Shown here piece after piece: positions 10,372 to 18,638 of a stretch of 64,000 bases of DNA (within the stretch, counting starts at the first letter, position 1; each line of letters starts with the position of its first letter). The position numbers were made by a program, and so were the translations under genes. This DNA comes from Pseudovibrio denitrificans JCM 12308. GTDB taxonomy: Bacteria; Pseudomonadota; Alphaproteobacteria; Rhizobiales; Stappiaceae. The stretch spans positions 62,001 to 126,000 of the forward strand of contig NZ_BAZK01000014.1 of the NCBI RefSeq assembly GCF_001310815.1, written 5' to 3'. Below the pieces are notes generated by a model. That model ran no database searches and was not told the origin of the DNA. It saw only the letters and a program-made list of their open reading frames with translations.

Positions 10372-11609
10372 CTACTTGTAAACGCGGGTGCGGATCTTCT
10401 CGAGACGCTTGAGAATGGCGTCAGCACGGTCTGGTTTCACCATGAACTCCTGGAAGCTTCCATGCCAGCCTTGGCCATTTCTGCCGGAGCATCACGGTCA
10501 TAGAACTGTGCCAGCGCGTAGGCGTTGGAGAGCATGTCAAAGCCCTGCTGCAGGATGCGCTCTTCAGGACGCTCTGCACCGGAGTTTACCGGCAGCTGAC
10601 CAAGTGTGATGTTGGTTGCTGTCTGGACATCTGCGCGTGCCATGTACGCGAGGAACTTCTTGGCATCCTCTTTGTTTTTGGCTTTTGCAGGAATGTGAAT
10701 GGTGTCCGTTGGTGCATCTTCAGCCATAGGAATGCCCGGAGTGATTTCCGGGAACTGCATGAAGCCGATCTGCTCTTCCTTCAGGCCACCGTTTTTAAAC
10801 ACGTCCACCGCGAAGTTACCCATCAGGTACATGGCGGCTTTGCCCTGTACGAGGTTTGGCACGGCATCCTGCCAGTCCAGCGCCGGGTGGTTGGTGTTGT
10901 AGTAGCCAGGCTTGACCAGCTCAGACCACTTGTCGAACACCGCTTTCACGCGGTCATCAGTGTAAGCCACCTTGCCTGATGTGAGGTCCATGTGGAACTC
11001 ATAGCCGTTGACGCGCAAGTTCATGTAATCAAACCAGCCGCCGGTTGGCCAAAGAGCTTTGGTGCCGATGGTGAATGGCGTGATGCCTGCTTCTTTAAGT
11101 TTGGCGGATGCTGCAACCAGCTCGTCCCAGTTGGTTGGAACAGCAATGCCCTGCTCTTCGAAGATATCTTTGCGGTAGTAGATGCCCCACTGATAGTAGG
11201 TGTAAGGCACACCCCACTTCTTGCCATCTATGGTCATGGATGCTGCGGCTGATTTCAGCTGCTCGTTCAGACCATTTTCTTCCCAGACATCGGTGACGTC
11301 TTCAAACAGACCGGCATTGACGAATGGTGCCATGCGGTTGCCCGCGTACCATGTTGCCAGATCCGGTGCGTCTGCTGTGAGGAAGTTGCGAATGGAGGTT
11401 TTATAGCCCTCCTTATGCATCGTGTTGACGATGACGTTCACCTCCGGGTTCTCCTTGGAGAAGCCAGCCACGATGTCTTCAAATGCTTTTTTTGGAGCCG
11501 GATCCGTCTGGTCGAGATTGATGATCAGATCGCCAGCGGCATATGCGGAACTTGAAATCATAAACGCTGCAGCGAAACCGCCCGCAGCTACTTTGCTAAA
11601 ATTAAACAC
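10372..11609 (-). CDS. Sugar ABC transporter periplasmic binding protein (C-terminal frameshift)
   Basis: Extracellular solute-binding protein family 1. It starts at GTG 11609 behind an ideal GGGAGG ribosome site and has a Sec signal peptide (FAAAFMISSSAYAAG). The mature protein carries aromatic sugar-binding stretches such as YTYYQWGIYYRKDIF, GGWFDYMNLRVNG and YLMGNFAVDVF. The open frame stops at 10437 after GMEASRSSW. One frame over, the expected tail FQEFMVKPDR...RTRVYK runs to TAG at 10372, so one G is missing near 10457 (GAAGGCTTC read as GAAGCTTC). Restored length is about 412 residues. First gene of the galactoside operon; it delivers substrate to the two permeases. Confidence 0.88.
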
Positions 11610-11641
11610 CTAAACCTCCCAATATCGCCAAGATAAAAGTT

Positions 11642-11674
11642 CCACTGAATGAAACTTTGTTTTGACCATTGAAA
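11642..11674. promoter_or_regulatory. Possible IclR operator: direct repeats between divergent genes
   Basis: Two copies of CCAYTGAAW (11642-11650 and 11666-11674) spaced 24 bases, about two helix turns, in the intergenic region between the binding-protein gene and the divergent iclR-type gene. They are plausible binding sites for that regulator, but no consensus is available for it. Confidence 0.3.
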
Positions 11675-11771
11675 TAGTTACGTGCTAGTGCATAATTGTC
11701 AACCAAAGGAACTAGGAAGGGATCTGTATGAAAATTGCAGATTTCCGGAACGGGTAAGGAAACAACAGGAA

Positions 11772-12578
11772 ATGGGCGCACAAACCCTGAGTATCTCTGA
11801 GGAAACCGAACAGGACCTCACCAGCCCCATTTCCAAGGCACTGGTGGTGCTGGACGCGGTTGCGCTGGCAGAATCACCCCCACGGTTCGTAGAGCTTTTG
11901 AATGCCTTGCCGCTGAGCCGGGCCACCTTGCATCGTCAATTGCGACAGTTGGTGAAGGAAGGCATGCTGGTTCATGATGAAGTGCATCAGACCTATTCCA
12001 TCGGCATGCGGGTGTTGCGACTGGCCCATTCCGCCTGGAGCCGGGCGAGCCTTGCCAGTGTGGCACGGGACAGCCTTGACCACTTGAGCGCACAGATACC
12101 GGAGACCATCCATCTGGCGGTGCTGGACAACAATCAGGTGCTGTACGTGGACAAGCGGTTGCCGCCGCGCAGCGTTTCCATGTTCTCCAGCCCGGGCAAG
12201 ATTGGCCCTGCTTATTGCACCGGCGTTGGCAAAGCGATGCTTTCGGCTTTGCCTGAGGCGCGGCTGGCAGAAGCCATCCGTGCGCAATCCTTCCAGCGGC
12301 ATACAGCCAAGACGTTTGTGAACGAGAAGATGCTGCGTGATGAGCTGGCCCGCATTCGTCAGCGCGGACATGCGTTTGATGATGAGGAGCATGAGGACAC
12401 CATCATCTGCGTGGCCTTGCCGATCCTGAACAAACGCGGGGAGCCGATTGGTGCGCTTTCCGTGACCAGCACGACCTATGTGACCTCATTGGACAAGATG
12501 GTCGAGACGTATTTGCCCGCCATGACAGTGGCGGTTCAAGAGATTTCAGAGAATGCCCAGATTGCGCTGGGAGTTTGA
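11772..12578 (+). CDS. IclR-family transcriptional regulator of the galactoside operon
   Basis: About 268 residues from the ATG at 11772 (MGAQTLSISEETEQD, preceded by ACAGGAA). A GTG start at 11682 is possible but adds 30 residues not typical of the family. The N-terminal winged helix-turn-helix includes ALPLSRATLHRQLRQLVKEGML. The C-terminal effector domain includes IHLAVLDNNQVLYVDK, GKIGPAYCTGVGKAMLSALPE and a GxxAFDDEEHEDTIICVALPI segment, all standard IclR landmarks. It is divergent from the binding-protein gene and sits upstream of the transporter ATPase gene, so it very likely controls both, responding to a sugar acid or pathway intermediate. Confidence 0.9.
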   Translation: MGAQTLSISEETEQDLTSPISKALVVLDAVALAESPPRFVELLNALPLSRATLHRQLRQLVKEGMLVHDEVHQTYSIGMRVLRLAHSAWSRASLASVARDSLDHLSAQIPETIHLAVLDNNQVLYVDKRLPPRSVSMFSSPGKIGPAYCTGVGKAMLSALPEARLAEAIRAQSFQRHTAKTFVNEKMLRDELARIRQRGHAFDDEEHEDTIICVALPILNKRGEPIGALSVTSTTYVTSLDKMVETYLPAMTVAVQEISENAQIALGV

Positions 12579-12661
12579 TTTCATGACTTAAATCCTATTG
12601 CGTGCAGGGCTTTGGGAGGCCTCCGCGCCGATATTGAAGACATATTCCGGGAGGGGAACCG

Positions 12662-13753
12662 ATGACCGCAGTTGTGTTGCGCGATCTAAAGAAGAGTTAT
12701 GGCGACACGCAGGTGATCCATGGCGTGGATCTGGACATTGAGGACGGCGAGTTTGTCGTGTTCGTTGGCCCTTCCGGCTGCGGAAAATCCACCTTGCTGC
12801 GGACCATTGCCGGGCTCGAGACCAGCAGCAGCGGAACCATCCATATTGCGGACGAGGATGTGACCGACATCGATCCTTCTCAGCGCGGTATTGCCATGGT
12901 GTTCCAGAGCTATGCGCTGTACCCGCACATGACCGTTGCTGAAAATATGGGCTTTGGCCTGAAGATGACCGGCCATCCCAAGGATGAGATCAAGCGGCGG
13001 GTGGATGAAGCGGCGCGTATTCTGAAGCTGGAAGAGTATCTGGCCCGGCACCCGAAAGCGCTTTCTGGTGGGCAGCGACAGCGTGTGGCGATTGGGCGAG
13101 CGATTGTGCGCGATCCGAAGGTGTTCCTGTTTGACGAACCGCTTTCCAACCTGGATGCAGAGCTGCGCGTGCAGATGCGTATTGAACTTGCCAAGCTGCA
13201 CAAGGAAGTGGACGCCACCATGATCTACGTGACCCACGATCAGGTGGAGGCCATGACGCTGGCGGACAAGATCGTGGTGCTGGAAGGTGGATACATCCGG
13301 CAGGTGGGCAAGCCGCTGGAGCTTTATGATGATCCGGCAAACCAGTTCGTGGCCGGCTTTATCGGCTCGCCGAAGATGAACTTCCTGAGGGGCAAGGCCG
13401 TTCGCTCAACGGATGCCGGGCTTGAGATTTCCGTATCCGGTTTTGAGGGGCAAACTCTGTTGGTGCCGGGGATCACGTCTGCTGTGATGGAAGACGCCGT
13501 ACTGACCGTGGGCATTCGCCCGGAGCACTTTGTGGTTGGTGACAGTGATGGTGGTGTTGATGCCGATGTGAGTGTGTCGCTGGTCGAGAACCTTGGCGAA
13601 ACCAGCTACGCCTACTGCACCCTGCCGGACGGCGTGCAGGTGATCGCCGAAAGCCGCGGCAACCGCCTTGAGCAGAACAGCGACACTCTGCGGCTGACCT
13701 TGCCCGCCTCACGGGCCTTGCTGTTCAAACCCGACGGTGAGCGCCTGCGCTGA
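12662..13753 (+). CDS. ugpC: Sugar ABC transporter ATPase, UgpC/MalK family
   Basis: 363-residue ATPase with Walker A GPSGCGKST (residues 36-44), Q-loop VFQSYALYPHM, signature LSGGQRQRVAIGRA, Walker B VFLFDEPLSNLD and H-loop THDQVEAM. These are followed by a C-terminal TOBE regulatory domain (VGIRPEHFV, VENLGETSYAYC). It is the energy-coupling subunit for the two permeases encoded on the opposite strand at 8456-10269. It follows the iclR-type gene by 83 bases and is probably co-transcribed with it. A good ribosome site (GGGAGGGG) precedes the ATG. The gene symbol reflects the subfamily only; substrate is inferred as a galactoside. Confidence 0.93.
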   Translation: MTAVVLRDLKKSYGDTQVIHGVDLDIEDGEFVVFVGPSGCGKSTLLRTIAGLETSSSGTIHIADEDVTDIDPSQRGIAMVFQSYALYPHMTVAENMGFGLKMTGHPKDEIKRRVDEAARILKLEEYLARHPKALSGGQRQRVAIGRAIVRDPKVFLFDEPLSNLDAELRVQMRIELAKLHKEVDATMIYVTHDQVEAMTLADKIVVLEGGYIRQVGKPLELYDDPANQFVAGFIGSPKMNFLRGKAVRSTDAGLEISVSGFEGQTLLVPGITSAVMEDAVLTVGIRPEHFVVGDSDGGVDADVSVSLVENLGETSYAYCTLPDGVQVIAESRGNRLEQNSDTLRLTLPASRALLFKPDGERLR

Positions 13754-13884
13754 TTGCAGTGAGGCTCGCTGTCGCTCTTGTTTTGAACAGCTGGAGGGAA
13801 AACCTCAGGGCGGCGTGCATAAGCATCCCGCGGATTATGAGTTACGAATATTCGAGTAGTTTCTCAGTACTCATTGAAAAGTAT

Positions 13885-13909
13885 AGGCTATTTATAAAAT
13901 AGCCTTTTC
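13885..13909 (+). terminator. Intrinsic terminator after the ABC ATPase gene
   Basis: Perfect 9-bp stem AGGCTATTT / AAATAGCCT with a 3-base loop followed by TTTTCATT, 130 bases after the ATPase stop codon. Confidence 0.75.
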
Positions 13910-14044
13910 ATTCTATTGGGTTACTCCAAATTTGAATGGCTCCCTGACCAATAAAATGCCTTAGTTTACGCAGAGTACTCTTTCTGGATGGCGCTAGAAC
14001 ATAGCTTGGTGCCCGTCTTTTCTGCGTTATAAAGGCAATAACTT

Positions 14045-15882
14045 ATGGGCATTCATTATGATGTTGGCAGAAAAACACGGGCAGACGTCCAAGGGAAGCC
14101 CAGCAAGTTTCACTTCATAATCATCAAGCCCACGCATTACGATGATGAGGGCTATCCCATTCAGTGGCTCCGTTCTGCCATTCCTTCCAACACGCTTGCC
14201 TGCCTTTATGGTCTGGCCGAAGATTGCCAGAACAGGAACGTGCTGGGTGATGGCGTGGAGCTGAAGCTTCACAGTTATGATGAAACGAACAGGCGGGTGA
14301 AGCCTGAACGTATCGCCAAAATGGTACGCAAGGATGGCGGCAGCGCCTTGATCGCATTGGCGGGCGTACAGTCCAACCAGTTTCCACGAGCGCTGGATCT
14401 GGCGCGCCAGTTCAGGGCGCTTGATATTCAGGTGTGCATCGGCGGCTTTCACATTTCAGGCTGCGTTTCCATGCTTCCTGAGATTCCGCAGCAGATTGTC
14501 GACGCGCAAAATGAGGGCATCTCGTTTTTTGCAGGTGAAGCAGAAAACCAGCGGTTGGATGAAGTTTTAGAAGATGCACTGCATGGTACTTTGAAGCCGC
14601 TCTACAACTTCATGAATGATCTGCCGAATTTGGATAGTCAGCCCGATCCGATTTTGCCGCAAAAGCATATCATCCGGACGGCTGGATCCACTCCTCTTTC
14701 GATCTGGGGCGTGGGTGCCCCTATCAATGTTCCTTCTGCACCATCATCAACGTTCAAGGCCGCAAGAGCCGCAGTCGATCAGCCGATGACGTTGAGCGTA
14801 TTATTCGCCGCAACTACGCGCAGGGGATCAACCGGTTCTTCATCACCGACGATAACTTTGCGCGGAACAAGGATTGGGAAGCGCTGTTTGATCGCATCAT
14901 CGATCTTCGCCAAAACCATGGGTTCAATATCAAATTCATCATTCAGGTTGATACCCTGTGCCATCGCATTGACCGGTTCATTGAAAAGGCGTGTGCGGCG
15001 GGTGTAACCCGGGTCTTTATTGGACTGGAGAACATCAATCCAGACAACCTGCTCGCGGCAAAGAAGCGCCAGAACAAGATCACTGAATATCGCGAGATGT
15101 TGCAGGAATGGCGGGCTCACGGCGCAACAACATATGCAGGCTATATCCTTGGTTTTCCTTCAGATACCCGCGAAAGCATCCTGCGGGATATCGAGATTAT
15201 CAAGAAAGAACTGCCGCTGGATCTGCTGGAGTTCTTCTATCTGACACCCCTTCCCGGTTCTGAGGACCATCTGAATTTATATCGTAAAAACATATGGATG
15301 GACGAAGACCTCAACAAGTACGACCTGAACCACCGGGTCGCCCATCATGACAAGATGAGTGATGAGGAATGGGAGAATGTGTATCTGGAAGCGTGGATGA
15401 CCTATTACTCTCCAGAGCATATTGAGACTGTTCTGCGAAGAGCGGCAACACACCCTAAGGGGCGGCCAAGTAACAAGCTCTTTTTGATGCTGTTTTTCTA
15501 TCTCATGGTGAAGCTGGAGGGTGTTCACCCTCTGGAAGGCGGCTTCTTCCGCCTGAAGTACCGAAAAGACAGACGCAGCTCTCTGCCACTGGAAAATCCT
15601 TTCGCTTTTTATTCCAAGTACTTTACTGAGATCATCAGCAAATCCTTGAGCTACCTGAAGGAAGGCTCTCGCTACTATTGGCTCTATTACAAGCTTCTCA
15701 AAGCACCTGACCGCAAGAGTTACACCGATACAGCCCTGCAAAAAAGCAGCGATGAAGAAGAAGAAGGCCTACGCCTTTACAAAGACACTGCCGGAGGAGA
15801 AGCCGCCGTCGAGAAGAAGAAAAAAGCACAAGCCCTGCGGGATCGGGTAGCCGCGAAAAAGGTCGGTGCGCAGTACAATTGA
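14045..15882 (+). CDS. B12-binding-type radical SAM protein, function unknown (frameshifted)
   Basis: About 612 residues once one lost base near 14682 is restored. The N-terminal 190 residues look like a B12-binding-type Rossmann domain (HFIIIKPTHYDDEGYP..., CIGGFHISG, AGEAENQRLDEVL). After the shift comes the radical SAM cluster motif CPYQCSFC, then a TIM-barrel core (RFFITDDNFARN, VFIGLENINPDNL, AGYILGFPSDTRESI). The C-terminal about 100 residues form a Lys/Glu/Arg-rich tail of unknown role. The gene stands alone, with a terminator on its upstream side and a TetR gene converging. The substrate cannot be told from sequence; methylation or carbon-skeleton chemistry is typical of the superfamily. 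Confidence 0.82.
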
Positions 15883-16068
15883 TTTGGTGGGTTGCGGGCA
15901 GAAACCAACGTTCGCTACACCGCAGAAAATTAGAAATGCATACGGTGCCTTCGTGAAAAATCAGGTGTATAGCCAGACAGCCGAGTGATGCTGTTTTTGG
16001 TTGCGATGGCGCACCTGATGAATGCGAGGGCCACCTCTCGAAGCTCAAGATGGTGGCCGCTCAGTTCA

Positions 16069-16671
16069 TCACAAATCAAAAGACGCTTTGTAGACGCCTA
16101 ATCCTTCTAGTGTGAGCCGGACGGCTTGCCAGAGGGGTTGGCTGTCGTGAATGACTTTGGAGGTCATGTTGGTGCCGATCAGCAGGTTTTGCAGGGCGAG
16201 AGCTGTGGCTGCCCGGTCTTCCAATACCAGCTCTCCCCTCTTTTCTGCCTGAAGCAACAGTCGTTCAAACCGATCCAGACTGAACTGCACCATATCGCTG
16301 ACAACGGAGCTCAGCTCGTCATGTCTTCCGGTCAGTTCGGAAAGACTGTTGATCGCCAGACACCCGCGGTGCTCCGGATCGCGCGCCCGCACCTCGCAGA
16401 CTGCTTTGAACATCAGGCAGATCTCACGCAAGACCTCACCATCTTCCTTGATGTTATTCAGCGTACGGTCTGGCGTTTCCGTTGAATACAGTCCCATGAC
16501 CTCTTTGAAGAGATCCTCCCGAGTTCCGAAGGAGTTGTAAAAACTCGATCGCGTAATTCCTAGCTTCTCGGAAAGCGCTTTGACGGAAGAGGCATCATAC
16601 CCGTTCCGCCAGATTTCATTCATCACTGTGCGCACCGCTTCATCGCGGTCAAATGCTTTGGCTCTGCCCAT
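16069..16671 (-). CDS. TetR-family transcriptional repressor
   Basis: 200 residues from the ATG at 16671 (MGRAKAFDRDEAV), preceded by GAGG; a longer frame from 16719 adds 16 residues that would lie over the operator. The N-terminal TetR helix-turn-helix reads SSVKALSEKLGITRSSFYNSFGTREDLFKEV. The C-terminal ligand domain resembles the AcrR/YcdC-like group (HRGCLAINSLSEL...). It is divergent from a peroxiredoxin-like / haloalkane dehalogenase / flavin oxidoreductase operon, with two similar palindromes between them, so it very likely represses that operon and itself until an electrophilic or halogenated ligand appears. Confidence 0.9.
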   Translation of the reverse strand: MGRAKAFDRDEAVRTVMNEIWRNGYDASSVKALSEKLGITRSSFYNSFGTREDLFKEVMGLYSTETPDRTLNNIKEDGEVLREICLMFKAVCEVRARDPEHRGCLAINSLSELTGRHDELSSVVSDMVQFSLDRFERLLLQAEKRGELVLEDRAATALALQNLLIGTNMTSKVIHDSQPLWQAVRLTLEGLGVYKASFDL

Positions 16672-16697
16672 ATCAATACCTCGTTCAAAAAATTTAC

Positions 16698-16713
16698 TGT
16701 ACAGGGGTGGACA
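16698..16713. promoter_or_regulatory. TetR-type operator, site 1
   Basis: Imperfect palindrome TGTACA-N4-TGGACA in the 94-base divergent intergenic region. It shares the core TGnACA-N4-TGnACA pattern with site 2, whose centre is 37 bases away. Confidence 0.55.
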
Positions 16714-16730
16714 ATTCAAGATAAATCTCT

Positions 16731-16754
16731 ATTTTGTACATCAGTGAACAAAAT
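16731..16754. promoter_or_regulatory. TetR-type operator, site 2
   Basis: Palindrome with 10-base arms ATTTTGTACA and TGAACAAAAT (9 of 10 positions match) around a 4-base spacer TCAG. It ends 11 bases before the ATG of the peroxiredoxin-like gene and overlaps its ribosome site, as a repressor site would. Confidence 0.7.
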
Positions 16755-16765
16755 AGGAGCTCACA

Positions 16766-17443
16766 ATGCTGAACCAGCAAATTCGTGACACCATTCAGCA
16801 GTTCAGAGAGGCCCTTCCGGCAGAACTGGCTGCAAAAATTGAACAGGGTGCAGGCGAAATCAGCGCATTGGACATCATTGGGAAAGCACTGAATGTAGGA
16901 GCTTCGGTTCCGGATTTCTCACTGACAAACCAGAATGGCGACCTGCGCAAGCTGGCGGATTATCTCGCACAAGGTCCGCTGGTCCTCACATTCTATCGTG
17001 GTCTGTGGTGCCCGTTCTGTAATCTGCAGCTGAAAGCCTACAACGACCGTCTGGCTGACATCGAAGCCACAGGTGCCAAACTGGTGGCAGTGACACCGGA
17101 AAAACCAGATGCCCTTCAGATCCTGAAGGATGGCGGTGCTCCGGAAGACTTCACCGATATGGCCCCAGAGGCAACAGACTTTGACGTTTTGTTCGATGAC
17201 GGCGGCGACCTCTCCGAAAAGTTCGGTCTGCAGTTCAACTTGCCAAAGGTGCATCAGGACCTTCTACAGAACTTCAACATCGACGTTGAGGCTTTGACCG
17301 GCAACGACCGCTATGCGTTCCCCGATCCTGCGACTTATGTGATCGACCAATCAGGAAAGATCACCTGGGCCTTTGTTCCCAACAACTACCGCAAGCGCGC
17401 TGAAGTTGACGACATCCTTAAAGCAATCGCGCAACTCTCTTAA
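16766..17443 (+). CDS. Peroxiredoxin-like (AhpC/TSA) family protein
   Basis: 225 residues, thioredoxin fold of the AhpC/TSA superfamily. The active-site motif is YRGLWCPFCNLQL, with C82 in the peroxidatic position and C85 giving a thioredoxin-like CPFC pair. Flanking features are a helical N-terminus, VPDFSLTNQNGDL and the C-terminal strand ATYVIDQSGKITWAF. No signal peptide is present, so it is cytoplasmic. It probably reduces peroxides or repairs thiols. Leader gene of the operon under the TetR-type palindromes; its stop is followed closely by the dehalogenase gene. The exact electron donor and substrate are unknown. Confidence 0.87.
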   Translation: MLNQQIRDTIQQFREALPAELAAKIEQGAGEISALDIIGKALNVGASVPDFSLTNQNGDLRKLADYLAQGPLVLTFYRGLWCPFCNLQLKAYNDRLADIEATGAKLVAVTPEKPDALQILKDGGAPEDFTDMAPEATDFDVLFDDGGDLSEKFGLQFNLPKVHQDLLQNFNIDVEALTGNDRYAFPDPATYVIDQSGKITWAFVPNNYRKRAEVDDILKAIAQLS

Positions 17444-17478
17444 TGGCCTTGGCCCTCACTCTTTCAAACGAGGCAAAA

Positions 17479-18465
17479 ATGAAACCGCTTTCCGTACTCC
17501 TCGCAGCCGCGTCTTTCATGACTGTCGCATCAGTGCAAGCTGTCGCCAGCAACACAAATGAACTCTCATCAACTGCGGCACCTGCGATTAGTGAGACCCT
17601 GTCCATTGAGCGCAAAAAGGTTGAAGTGCTGGGCAGTCAGATGGCTTACCTAGAAAAAGGCACTGGCGCTCCAGTGGTCTTTGTTCACGGCAACCCAACC
17701 TCATCTTACCTGTGGCGCAACGTAATGCCGATGATCTCAACCAACTCCAGAACCATTGCCGTTGACCTGATCGGCATGGGCCACTCTGATAAGCCGGATC
17801 TCGATTACAGCTTCAAGGATCAGTACCGCTACTTTGAAGCCTTCATGCAGGAAATGGCGCTCGATGAAGTAACGCTCGTTGCCCATGACTGGGGAACAGT
17901 CATCGCGTGGGAATATGCTCGCAACAATCCGGAGAAGGTGGTTCGTCTGGCCTTTATGGAAGGTGTTCTGCCACCAACATTCCCCGCGAAGAGTTTTGAA
18001 GTGCTGGGAGAAGAGCTCGGCGGAACCTTTAAAGCCTTTAAAGACCCAGATCTGGGCCATCAGCTGGTGATCGAGCAGAACGTCTTTGTCGAAAAAGTTC
18101 TGCCACGGCACGTCATGCGTCCGTTGGGTGAGCAGGCTATGCAGGAGTACCTGTCTCCTTATGCCACTGAGAAAAGCCGCAAGCCACTTCTTGAATGGCC
18201 AAGACAAGTGCCAATCGCAGGCGAACCCGCTGAAATGGTGAGCGTATTGAACGGTATCACCGAGTTTATGGGCACCACGGAAATGCCTGTGCTGTTGCTT
18301 TATGCCTCTCCAGGTGTCGCCATCCCGCCATCAGCCGTGCCTTGGTACGTGGAGAAAGTCCAGAACATCGAAACTTCTTTTGTCGGCGCAGGTCTGCACT
18401 TCATTCAGGAAGATCAGCCTGAAGCGATCTCACGTGCAGTCTTTGACTGGATGCGCCGCAACTAG
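17479..18465 (+). CDS. Exported haloalkane dehalogenase, HLD-II type
   Basis: Alpha/beta-hydrolase closely resembling DhaA/LinB haloalkane dehalogenases, which hydrolyse carbon-halogen bonds to alcohol plus halide. From the ATG at 17479 (328 residues, behind ACGAGG) there is a clear Sec signal peptide with likely cleavage after VQAVA. All residues of the HLD-II pentad are visible: N72 (HGNPTSSYLWRN) and W138 for halide binding, nucleophile D137 (AHDWGT), catalytic acid E161 (FMEGVLPP) and H307 (AGLHFIQEDQPEA). A start at 17443 overlapping the previous stop is less likely because it would bury the signal peptide. A periplasmic location is unusual for the best-known members. Substrate range is unknown. 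Confidence 0.9.
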   Translation: MKPLSVLLAAASFMTVASVQAVASNTNELSSTAAPAISETLSIERKKVEVLGSQMAYLEKGTGAPVVFVHGNPTSSYLWRNVMPMISTNSRTIAVDLIGMGHSDKPDLDYSFKDQYRYFEAFMQEMALDEVTLVAHDWGTVIAWEYARNNPEKVVRLAFMEGVLPPTFPAKSFEVLGEELGGTFKAFKDPDLGHQLVIEQNVFVEKVLPRHVMRPLGEQAMQEYLSPYATEKSRKPLLEWPRQVPIAGEPAEMVSVLNGITEFMGTTEMPVLLLYASPGVAIPPSAVPWYVEKVQNIETSFVGAGLHFIQEDQPEAISRAVFDWMRRN

Positions 18466-18638
18466 GCGCATCTGAGCAAAGTGTAAGGCTGCCGTTCTCA
18501 TGGACGCGATAACCAACGCGCCAACGTGCAAAGGAAGCCTTCTCACATGCTCGACTGCTCTCGCTCTGACGTCCCCAACGCAGAGTGAGAGCCCCTCAAA
18601 TCAGCTCCGGATTATTGAAACAAGAAGGAAACAGATCA

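Noticed and set aside
17443..17478. Dehalogenase start at 17443 overlapping the peroxiredoxin-like gene stop
   Set aside because: The ATG at 17479 has a better ribosome site and puts the signal peptide at the N-terminus.
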